Positions 26,990 to 34,833 of a stretch of DNA of 64,000 nucleotides are shown piece by piece. The stretch is from Streptomyces sp. WMMB 322. GTDB taxonomy: Bacteria; Actinomycetota; Actinomycetes; Streptomycetales; Streptomycetaceae. Positions within the stretch are counted from its first letter, which is position 1; every line of letters begins with the position of its first letter. Location of the stretch: assembly GCF_900090145.1 (NCBI RefSeq), contig NZ_FMHI01000019.1, positions 92,056 to 156,055 of the forward strand, written 5' to 3'. The notes beneath the pieces are model-generated. The model was not told the origin of the DNA. It ran no database searches and worked only from the letters and a program-made list of their open reading frames with translations. Position numbers and translations under genes: made by a program.

Positions 26990-28342
26990 ATGAGCACTGA
27001 TGCCGACCGCACACACCCGCCGGACCCCTCACCGGACTCATATCGCGGACGCCCCAAGGTCCCGCCGCAGCCCGCTTTTCCCCCGCGCCCCTCTGCCCCT
27101 CCGCGCCCCTCCGCCCCTCCGCGCCGGGGCGCGCACGTGGAGCACTCCCAGAGAGACGAGCCCACCGCACACATGCCGCACGACACGGAATCGGACGCGT
27201 CCAGGCCCTCCGAGCCGGAGGCCGCGTCCGCCCCGTCGGACAGAACTGCCGACTCCCCGTCCGGTGCGCCGCGCCTTCCCCGTTCCGCGGCGATACCCCA
27301 GCCTCCGCCGCCCAAGGGGGAGCCGCTGGCCTTCGGAACGGCACGGCGCACGATGCCCGCCTCCGACGCCGGCGGGCAGACCCGCGGCGCCGGCCCGGCG
27401 CCGGGCGAACACCCCCGCGGCGGCGGCCTCTCCGCGCCGCTTCCCCCTGCGGGCGCCGTACCGTCCCAGCGTCCGCCGGAGTTTCCCGGAACGGCCGGGA
27501 GTCCGCTGCCTCCGCGGCCGCCCGGCGTTCCCGAATCCGGGCCTCCCACATGGCACTTGCCGCCCGTCGGCGACAAGCCGGCACACCACAGGCCCGCGCC
27601 GCGGACCGTCGTCGCCGCCGTCTGCCTCGTCCTGGGTGTGGGGCTGCTGGGCGGAGCCGCGGCCGGTACTTTCCTCACCGACGATCCGGGCCGACAGGCC
27701 GCCAGCGAGGGCTCGTTCGACGAGATGCGTGCCGCCTGGCACAACCATTCGGTCGACGAGCTCTTCCCCCGCGTCCTCGAGGGCAAGGGCGCCGGCCCCG
27801 GCGGAGCCGACCGCCGCTGGCTCCGCGTCGCCGTCGCCCCCGACTCCAACTGCCGTGAAGCGTTCGACCCGTTGCTGGCCAAGGCCCTCCGGCCCGTCGG
27901 CTGCAGCCGGCTCGTACGCGCCACCTACGCGGACGAGACGACCAGCTCCGTGACGACCGTCGGACTGCTCTTCACCCGCTCCGAGGGCGCGGGAATGCGG
28001 GCGCTCCGCAAGCGGTTCGCCGTCGAGAACCTCAGCGAGCGCACCGATCTGATGCCCCGTCCGTACGGCTCACGCGGCACCGTCTCCGCCGACTTCGGGG
28101 ACGCGCAGCGTGCCAGCTGGACGATACGGGTGCTCTCCGACGCTCCCGTCGTCGTCTACGCGGTCAGCGGTTTCGCGGACGGACGGATCGTCAGCGACCC
28201 GCAGGCCGCCGCGGAAGCGACCGAGAACGGCGAGACCTCGGCGGCCGCGCAGGCCGGACTCGGCCACGACGCACAGGGCATCGCGGACCGCATCGAGCGC
28301 CGGCTGCGCAACGCGGCGGGGGAGAAAGAGGACGACCAGTGA
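26990..28342 (+). CDS. Membrane protein with Pro-rich N terminus, linked to mycosin gene
   Basis: A 450-residue protein of unknown function. Residues 1-200 are low complexity and Pro-rich, with a short tandem repeat (PPRPSAPPRPSAPPR) encoded by a 15-bp repeat near 27083-27125. One transmembrane helix (TVVAAVCLVLGVGLLGGAAAG) follows. The C-terminal, probably extracytoplasmic domain has two Cys (DSNCREAFDP, PVGCSRLV) that may form a disulphide. ATG 26990 is preceded by GGGAGGGG. The stop overlaps the start of the mycosin gene by 4 bp, so they are co-translated. Similar membrane proteins adjoin mycosins in Streptomyces. A possible promoter is TAGAGT at 26875-26880. Confidence 0.75.
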   Translation: MSTDADRTHPPDPSPDSYRGRPKVPPQPAFPPRPSAPPRPSAPPRRGAHVEHSQRDEPTAHMPHDTESDASRPSEPEAASAPSDRTADSPSGAPRLPRSAAIPQPPPPKGEPLAFGTARRTMPASDAGGQTRGAGPAPGEHPRGGGLSAPLPPAGAVPSQRPPEFPGTAGSPLPPRPPGVPESGPPTWHLPPVGDKPAHHRPAPRTVVAAVCLVLGVGLLGGAAAGTFLTDDPGRQAASEGSFDEMRAAWHNHSVDELFPRVLEGKGAGPGGADRRWLRVAVAPDSNCREAFDPLLAKALRPVGCSRLVRATYADETTSSVTTVGLLFTRSEGAGMRALRKRFAVENLSERTDLMPRPYGSRGTVSADFGDAQRASWTIRVLSDAPVVVYAVSGFADGRIVSDPQAAAEATENGETSAAAQAGLGHDAQGIADRIERRLRNAAGEKEDDQ

Positions 28343-29574
28343 GGCAGACACGTCCCGCGCGGGGCCCGGTCCGGCGCAGCGGGCCGGGACGCCTGGCCGC
28401 CGCCGCACTCGCGGCGGTACTCGGCGTGCTCCCGGCAGCCGGAAGTGCACAGGCGGCCGACGGGGAGGGCGTCCAGCGCCGGCAGTGGGGCCTGAAGGCC
28501 ATCCACGCGACGGAGGCCTGGAAGAGCACCAAGGGCAAGGGCGTCACCGTCGCCGTGCTGGACACAGGAGTCGACCCCGGCCATCCCGACCTGGACGGCA
28601 GCGTGCGCAAGGGCCGTGACTTCATCCGCATGGGGGCCGAGAAGGGCGACCGCACGTGGGCCCGGCACGGCACCGCCATGGCCGGGATCATCGCCGGTCA
28701 CGGCCACGGCAGGGGCGGCAAGCTCGGCGTCCTGGGCGTCGCACCGGAGGCGAAGATCCTTCCCGTCCGCGTCCTCCTCGAGGACAGCGACCCCAAGCGC
28801 AAGCGGGCCCGCAACGCCCGGGCCTCCGCGCTCGCCGACGGCATCCGCTGGGCCGCCGACAAGGGCGCGGACGTCATCAATCTCTCCCTCGGCGACGACA
28901 GCCGCTCCGCACATCCCGAGCCCCGTGAGGACGCCGCCGTGCGGTACGCGCAGCGCCGCGGCTCCGTCGTCGTGGCGTCCGCCGGCAACGGCGGCGAGGA
29001 GGGCGACCACGTCTCCTACCCGGCCGCGTATCCCGGTGTCATCGCGGTCACGGCCGTCGACCGTCGCGGGGCGCGGGCGTCCTTCTCCACCCGCCGCTGG
29101 TACGCGACAGTCGCGGCCCCCGGCAAGGGGGTGCTGATCGCCGACCCCGACCGGCGCTACTACGAGGGCTGGGGCACCAGCGCCGCGTCGGCGTTCGTCT
29201 CCGGTGCCGTCGCACTGGTACGGGCCGCGCACCCGGACCTCAGCCCCGCACAGATCAAGGAGCTGATCTCCGACACCGCCCGGCACACTCCGGAGGGCGG
29301 GCGCAGCGACGCGCTGGGCACCGGCGTCGTCGACCCGGCGGCAGCCATCGAGATGGGTTCGAACATCAAGCCCCGCAAGCAGCAGCCGAGCCACCCCCCG
29401 TACCGGAGCGAGTTCTTCGGCACCGGACCGGACGACGGACCGAGCGCAGGCTGGCTGGCGACCATCGCCGCTGTGCTGGGGCTGCTGCTCATCGGCGGCG
29501 CGGTGGCAGTGCACAAGGGCGTGAACCTGGAGACGCTGCGCCGCCGTACGGGCACGGGGTCGGCGGGGCACTGA
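28339..29574 (+). CDS. Type VII secretion-associated subtilisin-like serine protease (mycosin)
   Basis: A 411-residue S8 protease. A signal peptide (RLAAAALAAVLGVLPAAGSAQA) is followed by the catalytic domain, with Asp in AVLDTGVDPGHPDL, His in ARHGTAMAGIIAG, an oxyanion-region Asn in VVASAGNGG, and Ser in GTSAASAFVSGAVAL. A C-terminal transmembrane helix (ATIAAVLGLLLIGGAVAV) plus a basic tail anchors it, as in mycosins MycP. Mycosins support ESX secretion, but no eccB/C/D/E or WXG100 genes are visible here. It could therefore be an orphan or serve a locus elsewhere. GTG 28339 overlaps the previous stop. Confidence 0.9.
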   Translation: MRQTRPARGPVRRSGPGRLAAAALAAVLGVLPAAGSAQAADGEGVQRRQWGLKAIHATEAWKSTKGKGVTVAVLDTGVDPGHPDLDGSVRKGRDFIRMGAEKGDRTWARHGTAMAGIIAGHGHGRGGKLGVLGVAPEAKILPVRVLLEDSDPKRKRARNARASALADGIRWAADKGADVINLSLGDDSRSAHPEPREDAAVRYAQRRGSVVVASAGNGGEEGDHVSYPAAYPGVIAVTAVDRRGARASFSTRRWYATVAAPGKGVLIADPDRRYYEGWGTSAASAFVSGAVALVRAAHPDLSPAQIKELISDTARHTPEGGRSDALGTGVVDPAAAIEMGSNIKPRKQQPSHPPYRSEFFGTGPDDGPSAGWLATIAAVLGLLLIGGAVAVHKGVNLETLRRRTGTGSAGH

Positions 29575-29681
29575 GCGGCGGAGGGCGGCCTGCGCTCCCC
29601 GAGGAGGGGCGGCGCCCGCCGAGAGAGCGCGCCGTACGCCCGGCCGCCGCCCCGGCGTGCGAAGCCCTGGCGGAGCGGAAC

Positions 29682-29687
29682 TAAGCT
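29682..29687 (+). promoter_or_regulatory. -10 hexamer (leaderless) of SseB gene
   Basis: TAAGCT ends 7 nt before GTG 29695. No ribosome site is present. Confidence 0.45.
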
Positions 29688-29694
29688 GCCGTCC

Positions 29695-30492
29695 GTGGCA
29701 CCGCTCAGGAACATCCCCGACCCCGGCTTCCCCCCCAGGGCCTTGCGGCCCGGGAGGTACCCCCATGCCGACACCGGCGCGGCCGACCCGGTCCTCGCCG
29801 AGGCGCTCGCCGCCTGGCGGGCCGGCCCCGGGGAGCCGGGCGCCGAGCAGCGCGTGCTCGAAGCGCTCGCGGGGGCGCGGCTGCTGGTTCCCGTCGTCGC
29901 CGTGCTGGGCGAGAGCAGCGTCGACGAGTCCGGGCTGCTGCGCGACAAGTCGAGCGACATGGCCGTCCCCACCCTCACCGCTCCCGGCGGACGCAGGGCC
30001 CTGCCCGCGTTCACGAGCACCGAGGCCCTGGCCCGCTGGAACGCGGAGGCGCGGCCCGTGGCCGTACCGCTGCGGCAGGCGCTTCGGGCGCTCGCGCAGG
30101 AGCAGGCCGACACCCTCGTCCTGGACCTCGCCGGGCCCGTGACGTATCAGCTCACCGGCGCCGCGCTGCGAGCGCTCGCCGAGGGCCGCACCAGCACCGA
30201 CCCCGCCGCCGACCCGCAGGTCAAGGACGCATTGCGCGCCCTGCTCGCGGCCGAGCCCGACGTGATGGCCGCCCATCTCGCGCCCGGCGGCCCCGGCACC
30301 GGCGCCACCCTCGCGCTGACCCTCACCACGGACGCCGCCGCCGACGCCGCGGGGGCCGCCGGGACCGTGCGGAGGCTGGCCGGTGCACTCGCGTCCGACG
30401 AGACGCTGCGCTCACGTCTCGCCGGGGGACTCGAACTGGCGCTGCTCCCGCCCGGCAGCTCCCTGCCCGGGGACGCTCTCCACCGGCGCTGA
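29695..30492 (+). CDS. SseB family protein
   Basis: A 265-residue cytoplasmic protein with an SseB N-terminal domain. The family pattern VLEALAGARLLVPVVAVLG, then DMAVPTLTAPGGRRALPAFTSTEALARWN, is clear. It ends at a helix beginning VPLRQALRALAQEQADTLVLDLAGP. The C-terminal half is Ala/Asp-rich and less conserved. The biochemical role is unknown. Streptomyces usually carries this gene a little upstream of the infC-rplT region, as here. GTG 29695 is leaderless from TAAGCT. Confidence 0.8.
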   Translation: MAPLRNIPDPGFPPRALRPGRYPHADTGAADPVLAEALAAWRAGPGEPGAEQRVLEALAGARLLVPVVAVLGESSVDESGLLRDKSSDMAVPTLTAPGGRRALPAFTSTEALARWNAEARPVAVPLRQALRALAQEQADTLVLDLAGPVTYQLTGAALRALAEGRTSTDPAADPQVKDALRALLAAEPDVMAAHLAPGGPGTGATLALTLTTDAAADAAGAAGTVRRLAGALASDETLRSRLAGGLELALLPPGSSLPGDALHRR

Positions 30493-30536
30493 CGGTGTCA
30501 CCCCGTACAAGGCGGTGTCGCCCCCGTACAAGGCGG
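30493..30536. repeat. Two tandem copies of a 20-21 bp unit upstream of aquaporin gene
   Basis: The unit CGGTGTC(A/G)CC(C)CCGTACAAGG, followed by CGG, occurs at 30493-30515 and again at 30513-30536. Spacing is two helical turns. It lies between the SseB stop and the aquaporin start, about 135 bp before the latter. It may be a binding site for a dimeric regulator. Confidence 0.45.
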
Positions 30537-30670
30537 CGCCGAAGTGCCCCCGGCCGCCGCGAGACCGCCCGTGCGGACGCTGCCGTCAGGGCGCCTCCCA
30601 CTCGACATGCGGGCCCGCCGCAGCCGTCGGAGGATGGTGAAACGACCATTCCCGACGTGTCAGGAGTGCC

Positions 30671-31408
30671 ATGTCGACCGAGACGGAGCTGCAGTCCACT
30701 GCGGCGGAATTCCTGGGAACCCTGGTCCTCGTGTTCTTCGCGGTGGGTGCCACGGTGCTGTCGGGCGAGTACATCGGCACGCTCGGCATCGCCCTCACGT
30801 TCGGGTTCACGCTGCTCGCCCTGGCCTACGTCTTCGGGCCGGTCTCCGGCGCCCACGTGAACCCCGCGGTCACCCTCGGGATGGTGGCGGCCAAGCGCAT
30901 GGACCTGCCGACCGCGGTCAGGTACTGGATCGCACAGATCGCCGGCGCCATCGCGGGCGCCGCGCTGCTCTTCCTGCTCGCCAAGCAGGTTCCGGGCCTT
31001 CAGACCAGCGGCAGCTTCGGCAGCAACGGCTTCGGTGACCGCTCCGCTGTCCAGCTCAACCTCGGGGGCGCGTTCCTGGCCGAACTGCTCATGACCGCCC
31101 TGCTCGTCTACGTCTACCTGTGCATGACCCACAAGGTGACGATCGCGGGCTTCGGAGGGATCCCCATCGGTCTCACGCTGGCCGTGGTCAGCCTGCTCGG
31201 CATCCCGCTGACGGGAGCCTCGGTCAATCCGGCCCGCAGCCTGGGCCCGGCCATCTTCGCCGGCGGTGCCGCGCTGACCCAGTTCTGGCTGTTCCTCGTG
31301 GCCCCGCTCGTGGGCGGCCTGCTCGCGGCGGTGGTGCACCGCATCACGCACCCGCCGGCCGGCGCGGAACTGCACAGGCACCTTCAGCCTTCGGGGTCCC
31401 CCCGCTGA
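30671..31408 (+). CDS. MIP-family aquaporin/glycerol channel
   Basis: A 245-residue, six-helix channel. Both pore NPA motifs are intact: GAHVNPAVTLG in the first half and GASVNPARSLGPAIF in the second. The second has the Arg that follows NPA in the selectivity filter. TM1 begins AAEFLGTLVLVFFAVGA. Length and the sequence around NPA look more like AqpZ water channels than the longer GlpF. ATG 30671 has CAGGAG 4-9 nt upstream. Its upstream region carries tandem repeats that may govern expression, perhaps by osmotic state (inference). Confidence 0.92.
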   Translation: MSTETELQSTAAEFLGTLVLVFFAVGATVLSGEYIGTLGIALTFGFTLLALAYVFGPVSGAHVNPAVTLGMVAAKRMDLPTAVRYWIAQIAGAIAGAALLFLLAKQVPGLQTSGSFGSNGFGDRSAVQLNLGGAFLAELLMTALLVYVYLCMTHKVTIAGFGGIPIGLTLAVVSLLGIPLTGASVNPARSLGPAIFAGGAALTQFWLFLVAPLVGGLLAAVVHRITHPPAGAELHRHLQPSGSPR

Positions 31409-31454
31409 CCGGCCGCCACCGGCCCGCCGGGCTTCGTCCCCTTGCTCGTGCCCG

Positions 31455-31844
31455 TCAGCCGAAGACGGGGCCGGTGAACTGCTCGCCGGGCCCCTGTCCC
31501 GGCTCGTCGGGCACGGCCGACGCTTCGCGGAAGGCCAGCTGCAGCGACTTCAGCCCGTCGCGCAGCGGCGCCGCATGGTACGAGCCGATCTCGGTGGCGC
31601 TCGCGGTGACGAGGCCGGCCAGGGAGTGGATGAGCTTGCGCGCCTCGTCCAGGTCCCGGTGGTGCTCGCCGCCCTCGGAGAGACCGAGGTTGACCGCGGC
31701 CGAGCTCATCAGGTGCACGGCGACGGTGGTGATGACCTCGACGGCCGGGACGTCCGCGATGTCACGGGTCAGGCTGTCGAAGTCGGGAGCGCCGGTGGCC
31801 GGGCCGCCGGGCCCCGCGGGGCGGTTGGATTCGGTCTCGCTCAT
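31455..31844 (-). CDS. DUF1844 domain protein
   Basis: A 129-residue protein whose core (VPAVEVITTVAVHLMSSAAVNLGL, then HRDLDEARKLIHSLAGLVTASA) is the DUF1844 signature. It is almost always found just upstream of infC in actinobacteria, as here, in divergent orientation. The function is unknown. ATG 31844 sits 7 nt after a minus-strand TAGGGT (complement of 31852-31857), so translation from a leaderless mRNA is likely. A GTG three codons upstream lies inside that hexamer and is less likely. Confidence 0.85.
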   Translation of the reverse strand: MSETESNRPAGPGGPATGAPDFDSLTRDIADVPAVEVITTVAVHLMSSAAVNLGLSEGGEHHRDLDEARKLIHSLAGLVTASATEIGSYHAAPLRDGLKSLQLAFREASAVPDEPGQGPGEQFTGPVFG

Positions 31845-31920
31845 GCGTGCCACCCTAGGCCCCCGTGCCGGGGAGCCTCCCGCCCAGGTGACCCCGGTGG
31901 GGGCCTGCGGTGACCCCTGG

Positions 31921-32185
31921 TATGCTGGGATATCGACCGGCTGGAGAGTACGTGACTTCAGCCCGCAAGTGGAGGCTCCGAACTCCCACCTGACGGCCCC
32001 CGGGGCCGCGGGTCAACGGTCAGGCTGCGCCCCGCGGTTCGCGCGTCGGTGCTCCAGGTCTTTGAGGAGCCACCGCCTGTGTCCGTCAGGGGCGTTTTCT
32101 GCGTCTCCGGCACGGTGGTCACAAAGACGACATCACTTGTGCGGCTGTCCGCCAGACCGCCGCGCCGTGTACCCGAGGAGGCCCC
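31921..32185 (+). promoter_or_regulatory. infC operon promoter and long structured leader
   Basis: TATGCT at 31921-31926 is a strong -10 match. It would start a leader of about 250 nt before infC. The leader is rich in possible pairing: GGCTCC (31974-31979) can pair with GGAGCC (32066-32071) at long range, and CTGAC/GTCAG and GGCCCC/GGGGCC elements lie between. No open reading frame is convincing. The position before infC-rpmI-rplT is where other phyla have an L20- or IF3-responsive leader. An autoregulatory role is inferred. Confidence 0.5.
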
Positions 32186-32794
32186 ATCAGCGCCGAGCCC
32201 CGCATCAACGACCGGATTCGCGTCCCTGAGGTGCGACTCGTCGGTCCCAGTGGCGAGCAGGTCGGCATCGTGCCGCTTGCCAAGGCCCTGGAGCTCGCAC
32301 AGGAATACGACCTCGACCTCGTCGAGGTGGCGGCGACAGCCCGTCCGCCGGTGTGCAAGCTCATGGACTACGGGAAGTTCAAGTACGAGTCGGCCATGAA
32401 GGCCCGTGAGGCGCGCAAGAACCAGGCGCACACGGTCATCAAGGAGATGAAGCTCCGGCCGAAGATCGATCCGCACGACTACGACACCAAGAAGGGTCAC
32501 GTCGTCCGGTTCCTCAAGCAGGGTGACAAGGTCAAGATCACGATCATGTTCCGCGGACGTGAGCAGTCCCGCCCCGAGCTGGGCTTCCGGCTGCTCCAGC
32601 GGCTCGCTGACGACGTCGCCGACCTGGGCTTCGTGGAATCCAACCCGAAGCAGGACGGCCGCAACATGATCATGGTGCTCGGTCCGCACAAGAAGAAGAC
32701 CGAGGCCATGGCCGAAGCCCGCGAGGCTCAGGCCGCCCGCAAGGCCGGCCGCCAGCAGGAGAGCAGCCCCGCCGAGGAGCCCGCCGAGGCGTGA
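32186..32794 (+). CDS. infC: Translation initiation factor IF-3 (AUC start)
   Basis: A 202-residue IF-3 that binds the 30S subunit and checks initiator tRNA/start codon pairing. The N domain begins EPRINDRIRVPEVRLVGPSG. The linker region carries KFKYESAMKAREARKNQ, and the C domain MKLRPKIDPHDYDTKKGH and MFRGREQ. The conserved RINDRIRV segment lies before any ATG or GTG in frame. The reading frame starts at ATC 32186, right after GAGGAGG (32175-32181). A rare AUC start is therefore inferred, matching the use of AUU in E. coli infC, where IF-3 represses its own translation. The Ala/Glu-rich tail is usual for Streptomyces. Confidence 0.93.
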   Translation: MSAEPRINDRIRVPEVRLVGPSGEQVGIVPLAKALELAQEYDLDLVEVAATARPPVCKLMDYGKFKYESAMKAREARKNQAHTVIKEMKLRPKIDPHDYDTKKGHVVRFLKQGDKVKITIMFRGREQSRPELGFRLLQRLADDVADLGFVESNPKQDGRNMIMVLGPHKKKTEAMAEAREAQAARKAGRQQESSPAEEPAEA

Positions 32795-32913
32795 GCCCTC
32801 CAGGGGCCTTCTGCCTCGGGACAACCCCCGGACAACCCGCAAGCGACACACGGCGCCTTCGCCGCCGGCCCCGGCCGGGTGCGAGGCGTCACCGACGAGG
32901 AGTGAACGGCGAC

Positions 32914-33108
32914 ATGCCGAAGAACAAGACGCACAGCGGTGCCCGCAAGCGCTTCAAGATCACCGGTTCGGGCAAGGTGATGCGCCAGCGTGCGGGTCGC
33001 CGCCACTATCTCGAGCACAAGCCGTCCACGCTGACGCGCCGCCTCGCCGGCGACACGGAGATGGCCCCGGGCGACGCCAAGAAGGCCAAGAAGCTTCTCG
33101 GCAAGTAA
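32914..33108 (+). CDS. rpmI: 50S ribosomal protein L35
   Basis: A 64-residue basic ribosomal protein starting MPKNKTHSGARKRFKITG, with RRHYLEHKPSTLTRRL. Length and order (infC, rpmI, rplT) are canonical. GAGGAG lies about 10 nt before ATG 32914. It is too short to be confused with another family. It assembles into the large subunit. Confidence 0.97.
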   Translation: MPKNKTHSGARKRFKITGSGKVMRQRAGRRHYLEHKPSTLTRRLAGDTEMAPGDAKKAKKLLGK

Positions 33109-33190
33109 GGCCGGCTCGACCGGGACCCAATCGATTCGGGCCGGGTGGTTCGTCCCACCAGACCGGCCCCGTGTACCAAGGAGTTATCAA

Positions 33191-33574
33191 GTGGCACGCG
33201 TCAAGCGGTCAGTCAACGCACACAAGAAGCGCCGCGCGATCCTGGAGCAGGCCAGCGGTTACCGCGGCCAGCGCTCGCGTCTGTACAGGAAGGCGAAGGA
33301 GCAGGTCACCCACTCCTACGTCTACAACTACAACGACCGCAAGCGGCGCAAGGGCGACTTCCGCCAGCTGTGGATCCAGCGGATCAACGCCGCTGCCCGG
33401 GCCAACGGCATCACCTACAACCGCTTCATCCAGGGTCTGAAGGCCGCCAACATCGAGGTGGACCGCAAGATCCTGGCCGACCTCGCGGTCAACGACGCGG
33501 GCGCCTTCACCGCTCTCGTCGAGGCGGCGCAGAAGGCCCTGCCGAGCGACGTCAACGCCCCGAAGGCAGCCTGA
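33191..33574 (+). CDS. rplT: 50S ribosomal protein L20
   Basis: A 127-residue protein that binds 23S rRNA early in 50S assembly. It starts ARVKRSVNAHKKRRAILEQA and continues through SYVYNYNDRKRRKGDFRQLW and INAAARANGITYNRF. The start is GTG 33191, with AAGGAG upstream. In other bacteria L20 represses its own operon by binding the infC leader or an internal site. Any such site here would be in 31930-32185 or in the rpmI-rplT gap. A 23-bp perfect hairpin follows. Confidence 0.97.
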   Translation: MARVKRSVNAHKKRRAILEQASGYRGQRSRLYRKAKEQVTHSYVYNYNDRKRRKGDFRQLWIQRINAAARANGITYNRFIQGLKAANIEVDRKILADLAVNDAGAFTALVEAAQKALPSDVNAPKAA

Positions 33575-33591
33575 AGCACGCCGGACGTATG

Positions 33592-33645
33592 ACGCACAGC
33601 AGCGGACCCGCGGGCAGCGATACCCGCGGGTCCGCTGCTGTGCGT
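33592..33645 (+). terminator. Terminator of infC-rpmI-rplT operon
   Basis: A perfect 23-bp stem (33592-33614 with 33623-33645) with an 8-nt loop lies 17 bp after the rplT stop. There is no T tract. It is the longest perfect hairpin in the window. The next gene on the same strand starts 38 bp later. Confidence 0.85.
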
Positions 33646-33682
33646 GCCGCACGGTCACGAACCGGGAAGTGAGCAGCCGCCC

Positions 33683-34624
33683 ATGGGCACCCCCGACCTG
33701 ATCTCGCCGCGCTCCGCACGCGTCGCCGCAGCGCGGCGTCTGGTGCGGCGCAACTTCCGTGCCAAGGACCGGCGTTTCCTCGCCGAGGGCCCGCAGGCCG
33801 TACGGGAGGCCGTCGCGCACCGGCCCCTCGGCACCGGTGCGGACGCGGGGAAGGACGCAACGGGTGAGGCCCCGGCGGGGGAGGCCGCCGGCCCTGCCCT
33901 GGTGGAGCTGTTCGCGACCCCCGAGGCCGCCGTCCGCCATGCCGGAATCCTGCGCGAGGCCAGGGAATCGGGCGTACGGGTCCATCTCGCCGAGCCGCAG
34001 ACACTGGACGGCATCGCCCAGACCGTCAGCCCGCAGGGCCTGGTCGGGGTCTGCCGTTTCGTCGACTCACCGCTGGAGACGGTCCTCTCCGCCCGGCCGC
34101 GGCTCGTGGCCGTCCTCGCGCACGTACGCGATCCGGGGAACGCCGGCACCGTGCTGCGCTGTGCCGATGCCGCGGGGGCGGACGCCGTCGTCCTCACGGA
34201 CGCCTCGGTCGACCTGTACAACCCGAAGACCGTACGGGCCTCCGCGGGTTCGCTGTTCCATCTGCCCGTCGCCGTCGGTGTTCCCGCCGAGAAGGCCGCG
34301 GAAGGACTGCGCGCCGCCGGGGTACGGCTGCTCGCTGCCGACGGCGCCGGGGAGCGGGACCTGGACGCGGAACTCGACGCGGGAACCATGAGCGGCCCCA
34401 CCGGCTGGATCTTCGGGAACGAGGCGTGGGGTCTGCCCGAGGAGACCCGGGCCCTCGCCGACGAGGTGGTGCGGGTGCCGATCCACGGCCGTGCGGAGAG
34501 CCTCAATCTGGCGACGGCCGCGGCGGTGTGCCTGTACGCCTCGGCGCGTGCACAGCGCGGCGCCGCAGGGCGCGCGCCCGCCGCGGGAGGCGGCCCGGAG
34601 CCGGAGCGCCGGGAGCAGCCGTAG
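33683..34624 (+). CDS. TrmH/SpoU-family RNA 2'-O-methyltransferase
   Basis: A 313-residue SPOUT methyltransferase that uses S-adenosylmethionine on rRNA or tRNA ribose. The N-terminal substrate-binding domain has LISPRSARVAAARRLVRR and RFLAEGPQAVREA. The trefoil-knot domain has motif 1 AHVRDPGNAGTVLRCADAAGADAVV, motif 2 WIFGNEAWGLPEE, and motif 3 VRVPIHGRAESLNLATAAAVCLY. A short Ala/Gly-rich insert (about residues 55-70) separates the domains. ATG 33683 is chosen. The only ribosome-like GGGAAG is rather far upstream, so a GTG at 33644 (inside the terminator arm) cannot be excluded. Confidence 0.9.
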   Translation: MGTPDLISPRSARVAAARRLVRRNFRAKDRRFLAEGPQAVREAVAHRPLGTGADAGKDATGEAPAGEAAGPALVELFATPEAAVRHAGILREARESGVRVHLAEPQTLDGIAQTVSPQGLVGVCRFVDSPLETVLSARPRLVAVLAHVRDPGNAGTVLRCADAAGADAVVLTDASVDLYNPKTVRASAGSLFHLPVAVGVPAEKAAEGLRAAGVRLLAADGAGERDLDAELDAGTMSGPTGWIFGNEAWGLPEETRALADEVVRVPIHGRAESLNLATAAAVCLYASARAQRGAAGRAPAAGGGPEPERREQP

Positions 34625-34833
34625 GAGTCCTCGCGCGAGAGGGCCGCCAACGAGCCTGCGCCGGGCGGGCGTTGGACGGGTCCGTCCTCGGCGGCGGTGC
34701 GCCTCCCGCCCCACGTCGCGGGGAGGGACATCACGGATGCCGCACTAGTAGGGTGGCCGGGCCCGGGGGCGGAGCCAGTGAGCAGTTGGGGCCGGTGGAG
34801 TCAGTGAGGCCAGACGAGGGGGGTGCAGCGGCG

